From Pseudonocardia terrae (GTDB taxonomy: Bacteria > Actinomycetota > Actinomycetes > Mycobacteriales > Pseudonocardiaceae): 64,000 nt of DNA. Position 1 is the stretch's first letter; every line of letters begins with the position of its first letter. The DNA lies in the NCBI RefSeq assembly GCF_021343995.1, contig NZ_JAJTTE010000003.1, forward strand, positions 124,001 to 188,000. The letters run 5' to 3'. The translations under genes and the position numbers were made by a program. The notes under the pieces are model-generated. The model was not told the origin of the DNA. It saw only the letters and a list, made by a program, of their open reading frames with translations, and did not search any database. Of the stretch, positions 16,799 through 25,889 are shown piece by piece.

Positions 16799-18082
16799 AT
16801 GTTCGGTCGGTCGGGATCGCCACACACTCCGCTCACGGCGGACCAGCGCAATTCCTTCGTCGCCGCCCTGCTGGGCTGGACGATGGACGCGTTCGACTAC
16901 TTCATCGTGGTCCTCGTCTACGCGGACATCGCGAAGGAGTTCCACGTCTCGCTGACGACGATGGCGTTCCTGACGACGGCGACGCTGATCATGCGGCCGG
17001 TCGGCGCGATCATCTTCGGGCTCTGGGCGGACCGGCACGGCCGGCGCATCCCGCTGCTGGTCGACGTCAGCTTCTACTCGGTCGTCGGGTTCCTGTGCGC
17101 GTTCTCGCCGAACTTCACCGTGCTGCTGGTCCTGCGCCTGCTCTACGGCATCGGGATGGGCGGTGAGTGGGGGCTCGGCGCGGCCCTGGCCATGGAGAAG
17201 ATCCCCGCGAACCGGCGCGGCTTCTTCTCGGGCGTGCTCCAGCAGGGCTACTCGCTGGGCTACCTGCTCGCGTCGCTGGCCTCGCTCGTCGTGCTGTCGT
17301 GGTGGAACCTGGGCTGGCGCTGGCTCTTCGCGCTGTCGGTGCTCCCGGCCCTGCTCAGCCTGCTGATCCGCACCCGGGTCAAGGAGTCCGAGGTCTGGGA
17401 GGAGACCCGGGAGCGGATGCGGGTCACGCAGTCGTCGCTGCGCGACGTGTTCCTCAATCCCGCGGTGCTGCGCCGCTTCGTCTACCTGATCCTGCTGATG
17501 ACCGCCTTCAACTGGATGAGCCACGGCACGCAGGATCTCTACCCGACCTTCCTCAAGGCCCACGACAATGGCGGTGCCGCGCTGTCGGAGACCACGGCCA
17601 CGTGGATCGCCGTGCTCTACACGGTCGGCGCCACCATCGGCGGGGTGGTCTTCGGATCGCTGTCCGAGCGCTTCGGCCGCCGGTACACGATCGTCTTCTG
17701 CGCGGTCCTCGGCCTGCCGATCGCCCCGCTCTTCGCGCTGGCGCCGACGGCCGGCTGGCTCGCGCTCGGTGCCTTCCTCATGCAGGTCGTGGTGCAGGGT
17801 GCCTGGGGCGTGATCCCGGCACACCTCACGGAGATGTCGCCGGACACCATCCGCGGGTTCTACCCCGGCGTCACCTACCAGCTCGGCAACTGCCTCGCGG
17901 CCTTCAACCTGCCCATCCAGCAGTCCCTCGCGGCCTCGCACGGCTATCCGTTCGCGCTGCTCTGGACGATCGTGCCGGTCCTCGTCGCGGTCTCCCTCCT
18001 GACGCTGCTCGGCAAGGAGGCCAAGGGCATCGAGTTCGGTGGCCGACTGGGCACCTCCCGCACGGAGGCCACCGCCCGCTGA
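16799..18082 (+). CDS. MFS transporter of the SHS (carboxylate/sialate) type
   Basis: 427 residues, about 12 helices. [25 protein letters not shown] at the start and [17 protein letters not shown] in loop 2-3 are typical of the SHS/carboxylate MFS branch (lactate or sialic acid permeases); [21 protein letters not shown] follows. The ATG at 16799 follows GGAAAGGG. It is divergent from the MarR gene and therefore a possible extra member of the regulon, perhaps moving a dicarboxylate product or an aromatic acid. The substrate is unknown. Confidence 0.8.
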   Translation: MFGRSGSPHTPLTADQRNSFVAALLGWTMDAFDYFIVVLVYADIAKEFHVSLTTMAFLTTATLIMRPVGAIIFGLWADRHGRRIPLLVDVSFYSVVGFLCAFSPNFTVLLVLRLLYGIGMGGEWGLGAALAMEKIPANRRGFFSGVLQQGYSLGYLLASLASLVVLSWWNLGWRWLFALSVLPALLSLLIRTRVKESEVWEETRERMRVTQSSLRDVFLNPAVLRRFVYLILLMTAFNWMSHGTQDLYPTFLKAHDNGGAALSETTATWIAVLYTVGATIGGVVFGSLSERFGRRYTIVFCAVLGLPIAPLFALAPTAGWLALGAFLMQVVVQGAWGVIPAHLTEMSPDTIRGFYPGVTYQLGNCLAAFNLPIQQSLAASHGYPFALLWTIVPVLVAVSLLTLLGKEAKGIEFGGRLGTSRTEATAR

Positions 18083-18130
18083 GCCCGGGCGCGCACTGTC
18101 CCGGACCGGGGCGGGTGTGCGGAGCCGGCC

Positions 18131-19501
18131 TCACGAGGACCGTTCGACCCGGGGCACGGTGTCGGCGGCCGTGGCCCGCACGCCGGTCGGACCCCGCCCG
18201 CCGACGAGGGCGGAGTAGTCGTAGCCGGTCTCGGCGTGCTCGGCCTCGTCGACGCCGGCCGCCTCGGCCTCCGCGTCGACCCGGAAGCCGATGGTGGCCT
18301 TGATGACCAGCCCGAGGACCGTCGCGACGACGAACGAGTAGAGCAGCACCGAGCCCGCCGCGAGGGCCTGCCGGCCGAGCTGGAGGAATCCGCCGCCGTA
18401 GAACAGGCCGTTGGTGCCCAGGGCGGCCGGGTTGACGTCGTTGTCCCCGAAGAAGCCGATCAGCAGGGTGCCGACCAGGCCGCCGACCAGGTGGACGCCG
18501 ACGACGTCGAGCGAGTCGTCGACACCGAACCGGAACTTCAGGCCGACGGCCAGGGCGCACAGCGCGCCCGCGACCAGCCCGATCGCCAGCGCCCCCATCG
18601 GCGCGACGTACCCGCAGGCCGGGGTGATGGCGACCAGGCCGGCGACGGCGCCGGACGCGGCGCCGAGGGTCGTCGGTGTGCCGTCCCGGATCTGCTCGAC
18701 GAGCAGCCACCCGAGCAGCGCGGTGCAGGTCGCGAGGGTGGTGTTGGTGAACGCGACACCGGCGAGGTCGCTCGCGCCGAGCGCGGAGCCCGCGTTGAAG
18801 CCGTACCAGCCGAACCACAGCAGGCTCGCGCCGAGCAGCACGAACGGCAGGCTGTGCGGGCGCATCCGTTCGCGCGGCCAGCCCTTGCGCCGGCCGAGCA
18901 CGATCGCGAGTGCCAGCCCGGCGGCACCGGCGTTGATGTGGACCGCGGTGCCGCCGGCGAAGTCCTCGGCCTTGAGGGTGTTGGCGATCCAGCCGCCGAC
19001 GTTGTCCGGGCCGGTGAACCCGTCGAACGCGAACACCCAGTGCGCCACGGGGAAGTAGCAGAGGGTGGCCCAGCCGGCGACGAAGAGCGTCCACGACCAG
19101 AACTTCGTGCGGTCCGCGACGGCACCGGAGATCAGGGCGGGCGTGATGACCGCGAACATCAGCTGGAACATCACGAACGCGAGTGCGGGCAGGGCGTCGG
19201 AGCCGGGCCACGGCGTCGTGGCCGAGGCGACGCCGACGACGTGCCCGATGGTGTTCGCCAGGCCCGCGAACTCGCCGTCGCCGACGAGACCGCCGAACTC
19301 GTCGTTCCCGAACGCCCAGCTGTAGCCGAACAGTGCCCACAGCACGCCGACCACGGCGAGGCAGACGACGTTCATCATCAGCATGTTGAGCACGTTCTTG
19401 CTGCGCACCATGCCGCCGTAGAAGAAGGCCAGGCCCGGCGTCATGAGCATGACGAGTGCCGCGCTCGCGAGCACCCAGGCGGTGTCCCCGGTGTTGACCA
19501 C
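18131..19501 (-). CDS. amt: Ammonium transporter (Amt/MEP/Rh family)
   Basis: 456 residues with about 11 transmembrane helices. Family signatures: MTPGLAFFYGGMVRSKNVLNML near the N-terminus and EDFAGGTAVHINAGAAGLALAIVLG around residue 180-205. The GTG start at 19501 follows GGAGGCAGGA; an upstream ATG in frame would add 25 unlikely residues rich in Arg. The C-terminal cytosolic tail holds ETGYDYSAL. No glnK/glnB gene follows, unlike the common actinomycete amtB-glnK-glnD cluster. Ammonia from nicotinate breakdown makes nitrogen control relevant to the region, but a direct link is inference. Confidence 0.93.
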   Translation of the reverse strand: MVNTGDTAWVLASAALVMLMTPGLAFFYGGMVRSKNVLNMLMMNVVCLAVVGVLWALFGYSWAFGNDEFGGLVGDGEFAGLANTIGHVVGVASATTPWPGSDALPALAFVMFQLMFAVITPALISGAVADRTKFWSWTLFVAGWATLCYFPVAHWVFAFDGFTGPDNVGGWIANTLKAEDFAGGTAVHINAGAAGLALAIVLGRRKGWPRERMRPHSLPFVLLGASLLWFGWYGFNAGSALGASDLAGVAFTNTTLATCTALLGWLLVEQIRDGTPTTLGAASGAVAGLVAITPACGYVAPMGALAIGLVAGALCALAVGLKFRFGVDDSLDVVGVHLVGGLVGTLLIGFFGDNDVNPAALGTNGLFYGGGFLQLGRQALAAGSVLLYSFVVATVLGLVIKATIGFRVDAEAEAAGVDEAEHAETGYDYSALVGGRGPTGVRATAADTVPRVERSS

Positions 19502-19554
19502 TCCTGCCTCCGCTCCTCGTCGACCGGCCGGAGCGGAAATGCTTCGCGGGATCT

Positions 19555-19593
19555 GTTTCCGACGGGGCGTCACCACGGTTTCCGGGCGGTGAA
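19555..19593 (-). promoter_or_regulatory. Candidate GlnR box upstream of amt
   Basis: On the minus strand TTCAC (19593-19589), six bases, then GAAAC (19582-19578) matches the actinomycete GlnR half-site pattern gTnAc-n6-GaAAc. A second pair follows, GTGAC (19573-19569) and GAAAC (19559-19555), but nine bases apart instead of six. It lies about 55-95 bases upstream of the amt start. Control of amtB by GlnR is known in Streptomyces; here it is inferred from the sequence only. Confidence 0.4.
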
Positions 19594-19782
19594 CGGGCCT
19601 CGCGAAAAGAATTTCGGGGACGATTCACGCCCCGGCATCGGGGACGTAGCGGAAGAACAGTGCGAACGCAGGTGCGCTGGTTTCCGAGAATAGTCGATCT
19701 CTCCCGCGCCGTGTCCCTGCGGTGCCGCCCGTCACGTCCCCGTCGCACCGGGGTGCCGGTCGGCCGAACGTTCCACAGATCG

Positions 19783-19810
19783 TTGACGCTCAGCCTCAGC
19801 GTTGTAGAGT
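19783..19810 (+). promoter_or_regulatory. boxC promoter with internal inverted repeat
   Basis: TTGACG (19783-19788), 16 bases, then TAGAGT (19805-19810), a good housekeeping-sigma promoter. Between the hexamers ACGCT (19786-19790) and AGCGT (19798-19802) form an inverted repeat, well placed for a repressor. The start of transcription would be near 19817, leaving a leader of about 55 bases to the ATG at 19873. Confidence 0.55.
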
Positions 19811-19872
19811 GTTGGGTGCCACCGCACGAGGTATCCCTTCCCGACCTGGCAGCGACGACAGGAGGCCCCGGA

Positions 19873-21585
19873 ATGAGCGACCCGTCCGATCCGGCCGGCG
19901 AGGAACAGGTTCCCGAGGTCTCCTTCGCCACGTCCCCGGAGCAGTACCGGCACTGGACCCTCGACGTCGACGGCGAGGTCGCCACGCTGACCCTCGACGT
20001 CGACGAGACGGCGGGCATCGTGCCGGGCTACGAGCTGAAGATGAACTCGTACGACCTGGGCGTGGACATCGAGCTCTACGACGCCACGCAGCGGCTGCGC
20101 TTCGAGCACCCCGGCGTGCGCGCGGTGGTGGTGACCAGCGCGAAGGACAAGAACTTCTGTGCGGGCGCGAACATCCGGATGCTCGCGCAGTCGAGCCACC
20201 CGTGGAAGGTGAACTTCTGCAAGTTCACCAACGAGACGCGCAACGGGATCGAGGACGCAGGAGAGAACTCGGGTCAGACCTGGATCGCGGCGGTCAACGG
20301 CACCGCGGCCGGCGGTGGCTACGAGGTCGCCCTGGCCTGCGAGCAGATCCTGCTGATCGACGACAACTCCTCGGCGGTGTCGCTGCCGGAGGTCCCGCTG
20401 CTGGGCGTGCTGCCCGGCACCGGCGGGCTGACCCGGGTCACGGACAAGCGCAAGGTGCGCAAGGACCGGGCGGACGTGTTCGCCACCCGCGCCGAGGGGA
20501 TCCGCGGCAAGCAGGCCGTGGAGTGGAAGCTCGTCGACGAGACGATCCCGAAGCGGGTCTGGGCCGAGACGGTCGCCGAGCGGGCGAAGGAGGCCGCGGC
20601 CAGGTCGTCGCGGCCCACCGACGCCCAGGGCGTCGCGCTGCCGCCGCTGGAGCCGGCGGTGACGGCGGACGGGATCACGTACCGGCACGTCAAGGCCGAG
20701 TTCGACCGCAACCTGGGCCTGGTGGAGATCACCGTGTCCGGCCCGGACGGCGGGGTGCCGGAGTCCCTGGAGCGGGTGCACGAGCTGGGCGAGGCGTTCT
20801 GGCCGCTGGCCATGACCCGGGAGCTCGACGACCTGATCCTGCGGCTGCGCGCCAACGAGCTCGAGCTGGGCACCTGGGTGATCCGGACGCGGGGTGAGGT
20901 CGAGGACGCGCTGGCCTTCGAGCGGCTCATCGCGGAGCACTCGCGCGACGACTGGCTGGTCAACGAGATCCGGCACTACTTCAAGCGGGTGCTCAAGCGG
21001 CTCGACGTGACCTCCCGGTCGTTGATCGCGCTGATCGAGCCCGGGTCCTGCTTCGCCGGCGCGCTGCTGGAGCTGGCGCTGGCCTGCGACCGGCAGTACA
21101 TGCTCGACGGCACGCTGGACGAGGACGACCCGAACGGTCCAGGGCAGGGCGACGAGGCCCAGATCATGTTGTCCGCCAGCAACTTCGGGACCTTCCCGAT
21201 GGGCAACGGCCTCTCCCGGCTCGCCAGCAGGTTCTGGGGGGACGCGGACCACGTCGCCAAGCTGCGGCAGGAGACCGACCGGCGGATCGAGGCCCGCGAG
21301 GCCCTCGAGCTGGGCCTGGTCACCGACGCCCCGGACGACATCGACTGGGAGGACGAGATCCGGATCATGCTGGAGGAGCGGGCGTCGCTGTCCCCGGACG
21401 CGCTGACCGGCATGGAGGCCAACCACCGGTTCGTCGGCCCGGAGACGATGGAGACGCGGATCTTCGGGCGGCTGACCGCCTGGCAGAACTGGATCTTCGT
21501 GCGGCCCAACGCCTCCGGTCCGGAGGGGGCGTTGCGCCGGTACGGCACGGGACGCAAGGCGGAGTTCGACAGGAAGCGGGTCTGA
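19873..21585 (+). CDS. boxC: Benzoyl-CoA-dihydrodiol lyase (BoxC)
   Basis: 570 residues, much longer than ordinary crotonases and right for BoxC. It holds a crotonase core: TSAKDKNFCAGANIRMLAQ (~95-115) and VNGTAAGGGYEVALACEQI (~140-160), and a second half with ALIEPGSCFAGALLELALACDRQYM. BoxC hydrolytically opens 2,3-epoxybenzoyl-CoA to a C6 aldehyde-CoA plus formate. The ATG at 19873 follows AGGAGG; the longer upstream frame is not coding. It is four bases from boxB, so the two are an operon. Confidence 0.95.
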   Translation: MSDPSDPAGEEQVPEVSFATSPEQYRHWTLDVDGEVATLTLDVDETAGIVPGYELKMNSYDLGVDIELYDATQRLRFEHPGVRAVVVTSAKDKNFCAGANIRMLAQSSHPWKVNFCKFTNETRNGIEDAGENSGQTWIAAVNGTAAGGGYEVALACEQILLIDDNSSAVSLPEVPLLGVLPGTGGLTRVTDKRKVRKDRADVFATRAEGIRGKQAVEWKLVDETIPKRVWAETVAERAKEAAARSSRPTDAQGVALPPLEPAVTADGITYRHVKAEFDRNLGLVEITVSGPDGGVPESLERVHELGEAFWPLAMTRELDDLILRLRANELELGTWVIRTRGEVEDALAFERLIAEHSRDDWLVNEIRHYFKRVLKRLDVTSRSLIALIEPGSCFAGALLELALACDRQYMLDGTLDEDDPNGPGQGDEAQIMLSASNFGTFPMGNGLSRLASRFWGDADHVAKLRQETDRRIEAREALELGLVTDAPDDIDWEDEIRIMLEERASLSPDALTGMEANHRFVGPETMETRIFGRLTAWQNWIFVRPNASGPEGALRRYGTGRKAEFDRKRV

Positions 21586-21589
21586 GTCA

Positions 21590-22999
21590 ATGTCGATCGA
21601 CTACAGCGAGAAGATCCCCAACAACGTCGACCTCGCGGGCGACCGGAAGCTCCAGCGGGCGCTGGAGTCCTGGCAGCCCAACTTCCTCAACTGGTGGAAG
21701 ACGATGGGCCCGGCGGTCCCGACGCAGGACGTCTACCTGCGCACGGCGGTCGACGTCGGCAAGGAGGGCTGGGCTCAGTTCGGGCACGTCGCCATGGAGG
21801 AGTACCGGTGGGGCGTGTTCCTCGCCGAGCGCGGCGACGACCGGCGGATCGCCTTCGGCGAGCAGAAGGGCGAGCCGGTCTGGCAGCAGGTGCCCGGTGA
21901 GTACCGGTCCGACCTGCAGCGGCTGATCGTGATCCAGGGCGACACCGAGCCGGCCTCGGTGGAGCAGCAGCGCCGGCTGGGGGAGACCGCGCCCTCGCTG
22001 TACGACCTGCGCAACCTGTTCCAGGTCAACGTGGAGGAGGGCCGCCACCTCTGGGCGATGGTGTACCTGCTGCACGCCTACTTCGGCCGCAACGGCCGCG
22101 AGGAGGCCGAGGCGCTGCTGCAGCGCAACTCCGGTGACCTGGACTCCCCGCGGATCCTCGGGGCGTTCAACGAGGAGACGCCGGACTGGCTGTCCTTCTA
22201 CATGTTCACCTACTTCACCGACCGGGACGGGAAGTACCAGCTCGGCACGCTGAAGGAGTCCGCATTCGACCCGCTCTCGCGCACGTGCGAGTTCATGTTG
22301 AAGGAGGAGGCGCACCACATGTTCGTGGGCACCACCGGGATCGACCGGGTGGTCACGCGGACCTGCGAGCTGATGCACGAGCACGACACCGCCGACATCG
22401 CCCCGCACGGCGGCATCCCGCTCGACGTGATCCAGAAGTACATCAACTTCCACTACTCGGTGTCGCTGGACCTGTTCGGCTCCGAGCAGTCCACGAACGC
22501 GGCCAACTACTTCACCGCCGGGCTCAAGGGCCGCTGGCAGGAGGAGCGCCGCAAGGACGACCACCGGCTCACCGAGGACGCCTTCACCATCGACACGGTC
22601 AAGGACGGGCGGATGAGCACCGACGAGGTGTCGGCGCTGCTGGCGCTCAACCTCGACCTGCGCAACGAGTACGTCAAGGACTGCCAGTCCGGCCTCAAGC
22701 GCTGGAACCGCATCCTGGCCAAGAACGGCTTCGACGAGTCGCTGTACCTGCCGCACGTCGGTTTCAACCGGCAGGTCGGGCTGTTCTCCGAGCACAACGT
22801 CACGCCCTCGGGCGAGGTGGTCGGCGAGGACGCGTGGAAGGCCAAGGAGGACTCCTGGCTGCCCAGCGCCGGCGACAAGGCGCACGTGCAGAACCTGATG
22901 CGCCCGGTCTACGAGCCCGGCAAGATCGCCGGCTGGATCGCCCCGCCGACCAACGGCATCAACGGCCAGCCCTTCGAGTACGAGTACGTCCACTTCTGA
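21590..22999 (+). CDS. boxB: Benzoyl-CoA 2,3-epoxidase, oxygenase component (BoxB)
   Basis: 469 residues, the standard length. It is a ferritin-like diiron protein: iron ligands are visible in VNVEEGRHLWAM (~147-157) and MLKEEAHHMFVG (~236-246), with further Glu in AMEEYRWGVF (~68-77). BoxB, with the reductase BoxA, epoxidises the ring of benzoyl-CoA using O2. No BoxA gene, no benzoate-CoA ligase and no boxD aldehyde dehydrogenase is seen near it, so these must be elsewhere or replaced. It follows boxC by four bases. Confidence 0.95.
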   Translation: MSIDYSEKIPNNVDLAGDRKLQRALESWQPNFLNWWKTMGPAVPTQDVYLRTAVDVGKEGWAQFGHVAMEEYRWGVFLAERGDDRRIAFGEQKGEPVWQQVPGEYRSDLQRLIVIQGDTEPASVEQQRRLGETAPSLYDLRNLFQVNVEEGRHLWAMVYLLHAYFGRNGREEAEALLQRNSGDLDSPRILGAFNEETPDWLSFYMFTYFTDRDGKYQLGTLKESAFDPLSRTCEFMLKEEAHHMFVGTTGIDRVVTRTCELMHEHDTADIAPHGGIPLDVIQKYINFHYSVSLDLFGSEQSTNAANYFTAGLKGRWQEERRKDDHRLTEDAFTIDTVKDGRMSTDEVSALLALNLDLRNEYVKDCQSGLKRWNRILAKNGFDESLYLPHVGFNRQVGLFSEHNVTPSGEVVGEDAWKAKEDSWLPSAGDKAHVQNLMRPVYEPGKIAGWIAPPTNGINGQPFEYEYVHF

Positions 23000-23005
23000 T
23001 CCGGT

Positions 23006-23039
23006 GGGGGCGACGGCCGCCGCGGCGGTCGTCGCCCCT
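23006..23039. terminator. Bidirectional hairpin between boxB and the ligase operon
   Basis: A 15-bp stem, GGGGCGACGGCCGCC (23007-23021) pairing with GGCGGTCGTCGCCCC (23024-23038) with one G-U pair and a 2-base loop. It sits in the 39-base gap between two convergent genes and overlaps the last base region of the ligase stop. No U-tract, as usual in actinomycetes. Confidence 0.8.
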
Positions 23040-24598
23040 CACAGGGGGACGCGGGCGTCCCACACCCCCTCGGCCTTCTCCCACGCCTCCCGCAGCACGG
23101 GCTTGCGGACCTTCTCGGTCGGCGTCTTGGGCAGGGCGTCGAGCAGGAGGACGAAGCGCGGCACCATGAACGCGGGCAGCCGGTCGCGGCAGTAGGCGTG
23201 CAGGGCGGCCGGAGCGAGGTGACCCTCGGCGACCACGCACGCGACGACGTCCTCCTCGCCCAGCTCGGCGGGCACTCCGATCACCGCGACCTCGCGGACG
23301 CCGGGGCATTCGCCGATCTCGGCCTCCAGCTCCATCGAGGAGATGTTCTCGCCCCGGCAGCGGATGGCGTCCTTCTTCCGGTCGACGAAGAAGAACCAGC
23401 CGTGCTCGTCGACGACGCCGGCGTCGCCGGTGTGGAACCAGCCGTTGACCCAGGCCTGGGCGGTCTTGTCCGGCATCCGCCAGTACCCGACGTTGAGCAC
23501 CCACGGCAGGTCCGCGCGCACCACGATCTCGCCGACGGTGCCGGTGGGCACCTCGCGGTCGTGCTCGTCGACGATGCGGACCTGGTAGCCGGGGCGCTGC
23601 TTCCCGACGGCTCCGGCCGGGGCGGAGGACCAGCCGGTGTGGATCGGGCAGCTGATCTCGGTCATGTTGAACACCGTCGAGATCCGCACGCCGAAGCGGG
23701 CGCCGAACTCCTCGGCGTTGGCGGGCATCGGGGCGATCTGCACGTTGCGCAGGGCGTGGCCGGCGTCTGCGGGGTCCGGCGGGCGGGACTGCAGCAGCTG
23801 GGGCACGGTGCCGATGAGCAGCGCGGTGGTGCAGCCGTGGGTGTCGACGTCGGACCAGAAGCGGGACAGGCTGAACCGCGACCGGATCACCGCCTCGGCG
23901 CCGTGCAGCGCGGCCCCGGCCACGCACAGCAGCCCGCTCATGTGGAACAGCGGGTACGGGACGTACCAGTGGTCGGCGTCGGTGAACCCGTCGGGCGGGA
24001 AGCAGCCGGTGACGGTCTGCAGCACCTGCGCCCAGGGCACCATCACGCCCTTGGACGGCCCGGTGGTGCCGGAGGTGTAGAGGATGCAGCCCAGGTCCCA
24101 GGGAGCGACCGTGCGGTCGGGCACCTCGGGCCCTGTGAGCTCGTCGCGCCCGACGATCGGCAGCGGGCCCGCCCGGCCCGGGGCGTCGACCAGCACGACG
24201 GTGCGCAGCTCGGGCAGCGAGTCCCGTACGGCGAGCACCCCGCCGAGGTGCTCGGCGCAGGTCACGACCACGGACGCGGCCGCGTTGCCGATCATGTGGG
24301 CGAGCAGGGTGCCCTGGTAGGCGGCGTTGAGCGGGACCTCGACGGCGCCGATCCGCGAGGCGGCGATCCAGAGCGCGATCGCGTCGGGACAGCTGGGCAG
24401 CACGGTGACCACGGCCTCGCCGGGGCGGACCCCGAGGCCGGCCAGCCGGGACGCCCAGGCGGTGACCTCGGCGTCGAACTGGGCGTAGGTCAGCACGGCG
24501 CCGCGGTCGAGGTCGCGCAGGAAGACCGCGTCGGGGCGCTCGCGGGCGCGCTCGCGCAGCAGGTTCGGCAGGACCGTGGACTCGTCGAGGGGGTTCAC
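23039..24598 (-). CDS. AMP-forming acyl-CoA ligase, CaiC-like
   Basis: 519 residues of the ANL superfamily. Seen: P-loop CILYTSGTTGPSKGVMV (~165-181), MTEIS-type A5 motif in VFNMTEISCP, GWFHTGDAGVVDEHGWFFFVDRKKDAIRCRGENIS (~385-420, broken here only for description: A7 to A8) and the C-terminal catalytic Lys in TPTEKVRKPVL. It resembles crotonobetaine/carnitine-CoA ligase-type proteins more than benzoate-CoA ligase. It is the last gene of a seven-gene operon and overlaps the MaoC stop by four bases. It probably activates the carboxylic acid substrate of that operon; substrate unknown. Confidence 0.85.
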   Translation of the reverse strand: MNPLDESTVLPNLLRERARERPDAVFLRDLDRGAVLTYAQFDAEVTAWASRLAGLGVRPGEAVVTVLPSCPDAIALWIAASRIGAVEVPLNAAYQGTLLAHMIGNAAASVVVTCAEHLGGVLAVRDSLPELRTVVLVDAPGRAGPLPIVGRDELTGPEVPDRTVAPWDLGCILYTSGTTGPSKGVMVPWAQVLQTVTGCFPPDGFTDADHWYVPYPLFHMSGLLCVAGAALHGAEAVIRSRFSLSRFWSDVDTHGCTTALLIGTVPQLLQSRPPDPADAGHALRNVQIAPMPANAEEFGARFGVRISTVFNMTEISCPIHTGWSSAPAGAVGKQRPGYQVRIVDEHDREVPTGTVGEIVVRADLPWVLNVGYWRMPDKTAQAWVNGWFHTGDAGVVDEHGWFFFVDRKKDAIRCRGENISSMELEAEIGECPGVREVAVIGVPAELGEEDVVACVVAEGHLAPAALHAYCRDRLPAFMVPRFVLLLDALPKTPTEKVRKPVLREAWEKAEGVWDARVPL

Positions 24599-25428
24599 CC
24601 GAAGTTCACCTCGCAGGTCAGGGCCGTGCCGACGCCGAGGATCTCCAGCCGCCCGCGGTTCTGGTCGAGGTGCACCTCGAGCCGGTCGCCCTCGGTCACC
24701 GTGTCGCGGAAGGTGAAGGCGGCGTGGCGGAGGTCGGCGAGCGTGCCGCGGTCGGTCGCGAGCGCGTTGAACACGAAGGCCAGGTTGGCCGGGCCCTGAT
24801 GGACGGGGCCGCGGTAGCCGGCGGCCCGGGCCAGCTCGGCGTCGACGTGGACGGGGTTGGTGTCCTGCATCACCGCCATGATCCCGACGATGTCCTCGCG
24901 GGTGATCGGGCCGACGGGCATCCGGAACCGGCCCGGGGGTGGCGGATCCGTGGGCGTGGTGGGCGTGGGAGAGGGGGCGCCGAGGGAGCGCCGGGGCACG
25001 ATGTAGGTCTCGGTGGTCCGCACCGGCACCGCGCCGTCCGGGGCCACGACCTGCAGGGCGAGGGTGATGGCGTCGAACGTGCCGATCCGCCGTCCCTGCT
25101 TGCGCTGCACGTCCTGCATCCGCGCCCGGATGGTGTAGCGCTCGCCGATGGTGAGCAGCTCGGAGAAGGTGAACGTGCCGCCGCCGAACACCACCCCGTC
25201 CGCGGGCGAGGCACCCACCTGCTCGAGCAGCTCGGGGAAGTCCCAGCCCATCCCGCGGTTGGTCGACAGATGGGCGAAGATCGGGTGCGCCGGACCGCCG
25301 TCCTTCGTCGTGAACAACTCCGGGGCGTGGACGTGCCGGAGCAGGCCGGCGTGCCGCTCCTCGGTGATCTCGTAGGCCCCGTCGGGTATCGTCAGCGCGA
25401 GGATCTCCTCGGGAGCCGGCGGGGTCAC
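24595..25428 (-). CDS. Two-domain MaoC-type enoyl-CoA hydratase
   Basis: 277 residues: an N-terminal FAS1-like dehydratase hotdog (~1-150) and a C-terminal MaoC hotdog (~165-277) linked by a proline-rich stretch (TPTTPTDPPPPG). The hydratase 2 motif is visible as MQDTNPVHVDAELARAAGYRGPVHQG (catalytic Asp and His) around 190-215. Such proteins hydrate 2-enoyl-CoA or mesaconyl-type CoA esters. The ATG overlaps the SnoaL gene stop and its own stop overlaps the ligase start, so translation is coupled. Confidence 0.85.
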   Translation of the reverse strand: MTPPAPEEILALTIPDGAYEITEERHAGLLRHVHAPELFTTKDGGPAHPIFAHLSTNRGMGWDFPELLEQVGASPADGVVFGGGTFTFSELLTIGERYTIRARMQDVQRKQGRRIGTFDAITLALQVVAPDGAVPVRTTETYIVPRRSLGAPSPTPTTPTDPPPPGRFRMPVGPITREDIVGIMAVMQDTNPVHVDAELARAAGYRGPVHQGPANLAFVFNALATDRGTLADLRHAAFTFRDTVTEGDRLEVHLDQNRGRLEILGVGTALTCEVNFG

Positions 25429-25856
25429 GGCGCCTCCACCGGGCGGCGGTCGGGGTGGCCGGTGAACTGCGCGGGATCGCCCGGCGGATCGGACGCGATG
25501 CCGATCAGGGCCATGTGCGCGATCGCCCAGCCGTCGTCCCGCCGGACGAGCCGCTGGGTGTAGCGGCCCCAGAAGTGCCAGACGGTCTCCCCGCGGGCGT
25601 GGTAGGCGTACAGGCTCGCCGAGACCCGCGCGGTGTCCCCGTCGACGTCGACCAGCGGGTTGCTGCCGTGGTGGCTGGTGCGCTCCCAGGCGGACAGCGC
25701 GGAGCGCAGGTACCGGACGATCTCGGCGGGGCCCCGGTGCTCGGTGTGGAGGATGTCGTAGACGCCGTCCTCGGTGAACAGGTCACCGATGGCGTCGATG
25801 TCGCCGGCGTCGACACGGTCGAGGTAGGTGTACAGGGGGCGGAGCGGGTCGGCCAC
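25425..25856 (-). CDS. SnoaL/NTF2-like protein
   Basis: 143 residues with the SnoaL_4-type cone fold: LYTYLDRVDAGDIDAIGDLFTEDGVYDI at the start, YLRSALSAWERTSHHGSNPLVDVDGDTARVSASLYAYH in the middle and a Trp-Ala-Ile-Ala strand near the end. The family includes small isomerases, cyclases and dehydratases as well as ring-hydroxylating dioxygenase beta-like folds. The conserved His pair (SHHGSNP) suggests a catalytic or binding pocket. It is embedded in the overlapping operon, so it likely acts on the same pathway intermediate; reaction unknown. Confidence 0.75.
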   Translation of the reverse strand: MADPLRPLYTYLDRVDAGDIDAIGDLFTEDGVYDILHTEHRGPAEIVRYLRSALSAWERTSHHGSNPLVDVDGDTARVSASLYAYHARGETVWHFWGRYTQRLVRRDDGWAIAHMALIGIASDPPGDPAQFTGHPDRRPVEAP

Positions 25857-25889
25857 GGGAACTCCTCCGGTGTCTCGGCGGGCTGTGCG

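Larger units (their letters stand above)
19502..19872. other. 371-bp divergent regulatory gap between amt and boxC
   Basis: No gene is seen. The amt side holds the GlnR-like sites (19555-19593). The boxC side holds a GAACGTTC palindrome (19766-19773) and the boxC promoter (19783-19810). The middle (19600-19760) shows nothing recognised. Confidence 0.75.

Noticed and set aside
23039..24598. Benzoate-CoA ligase partner for boxCB
   Set aside because: The sequence is CaiC-like, the gene is convergent with boxB and overlaps a separate operon, so a benzoate role is not supported.
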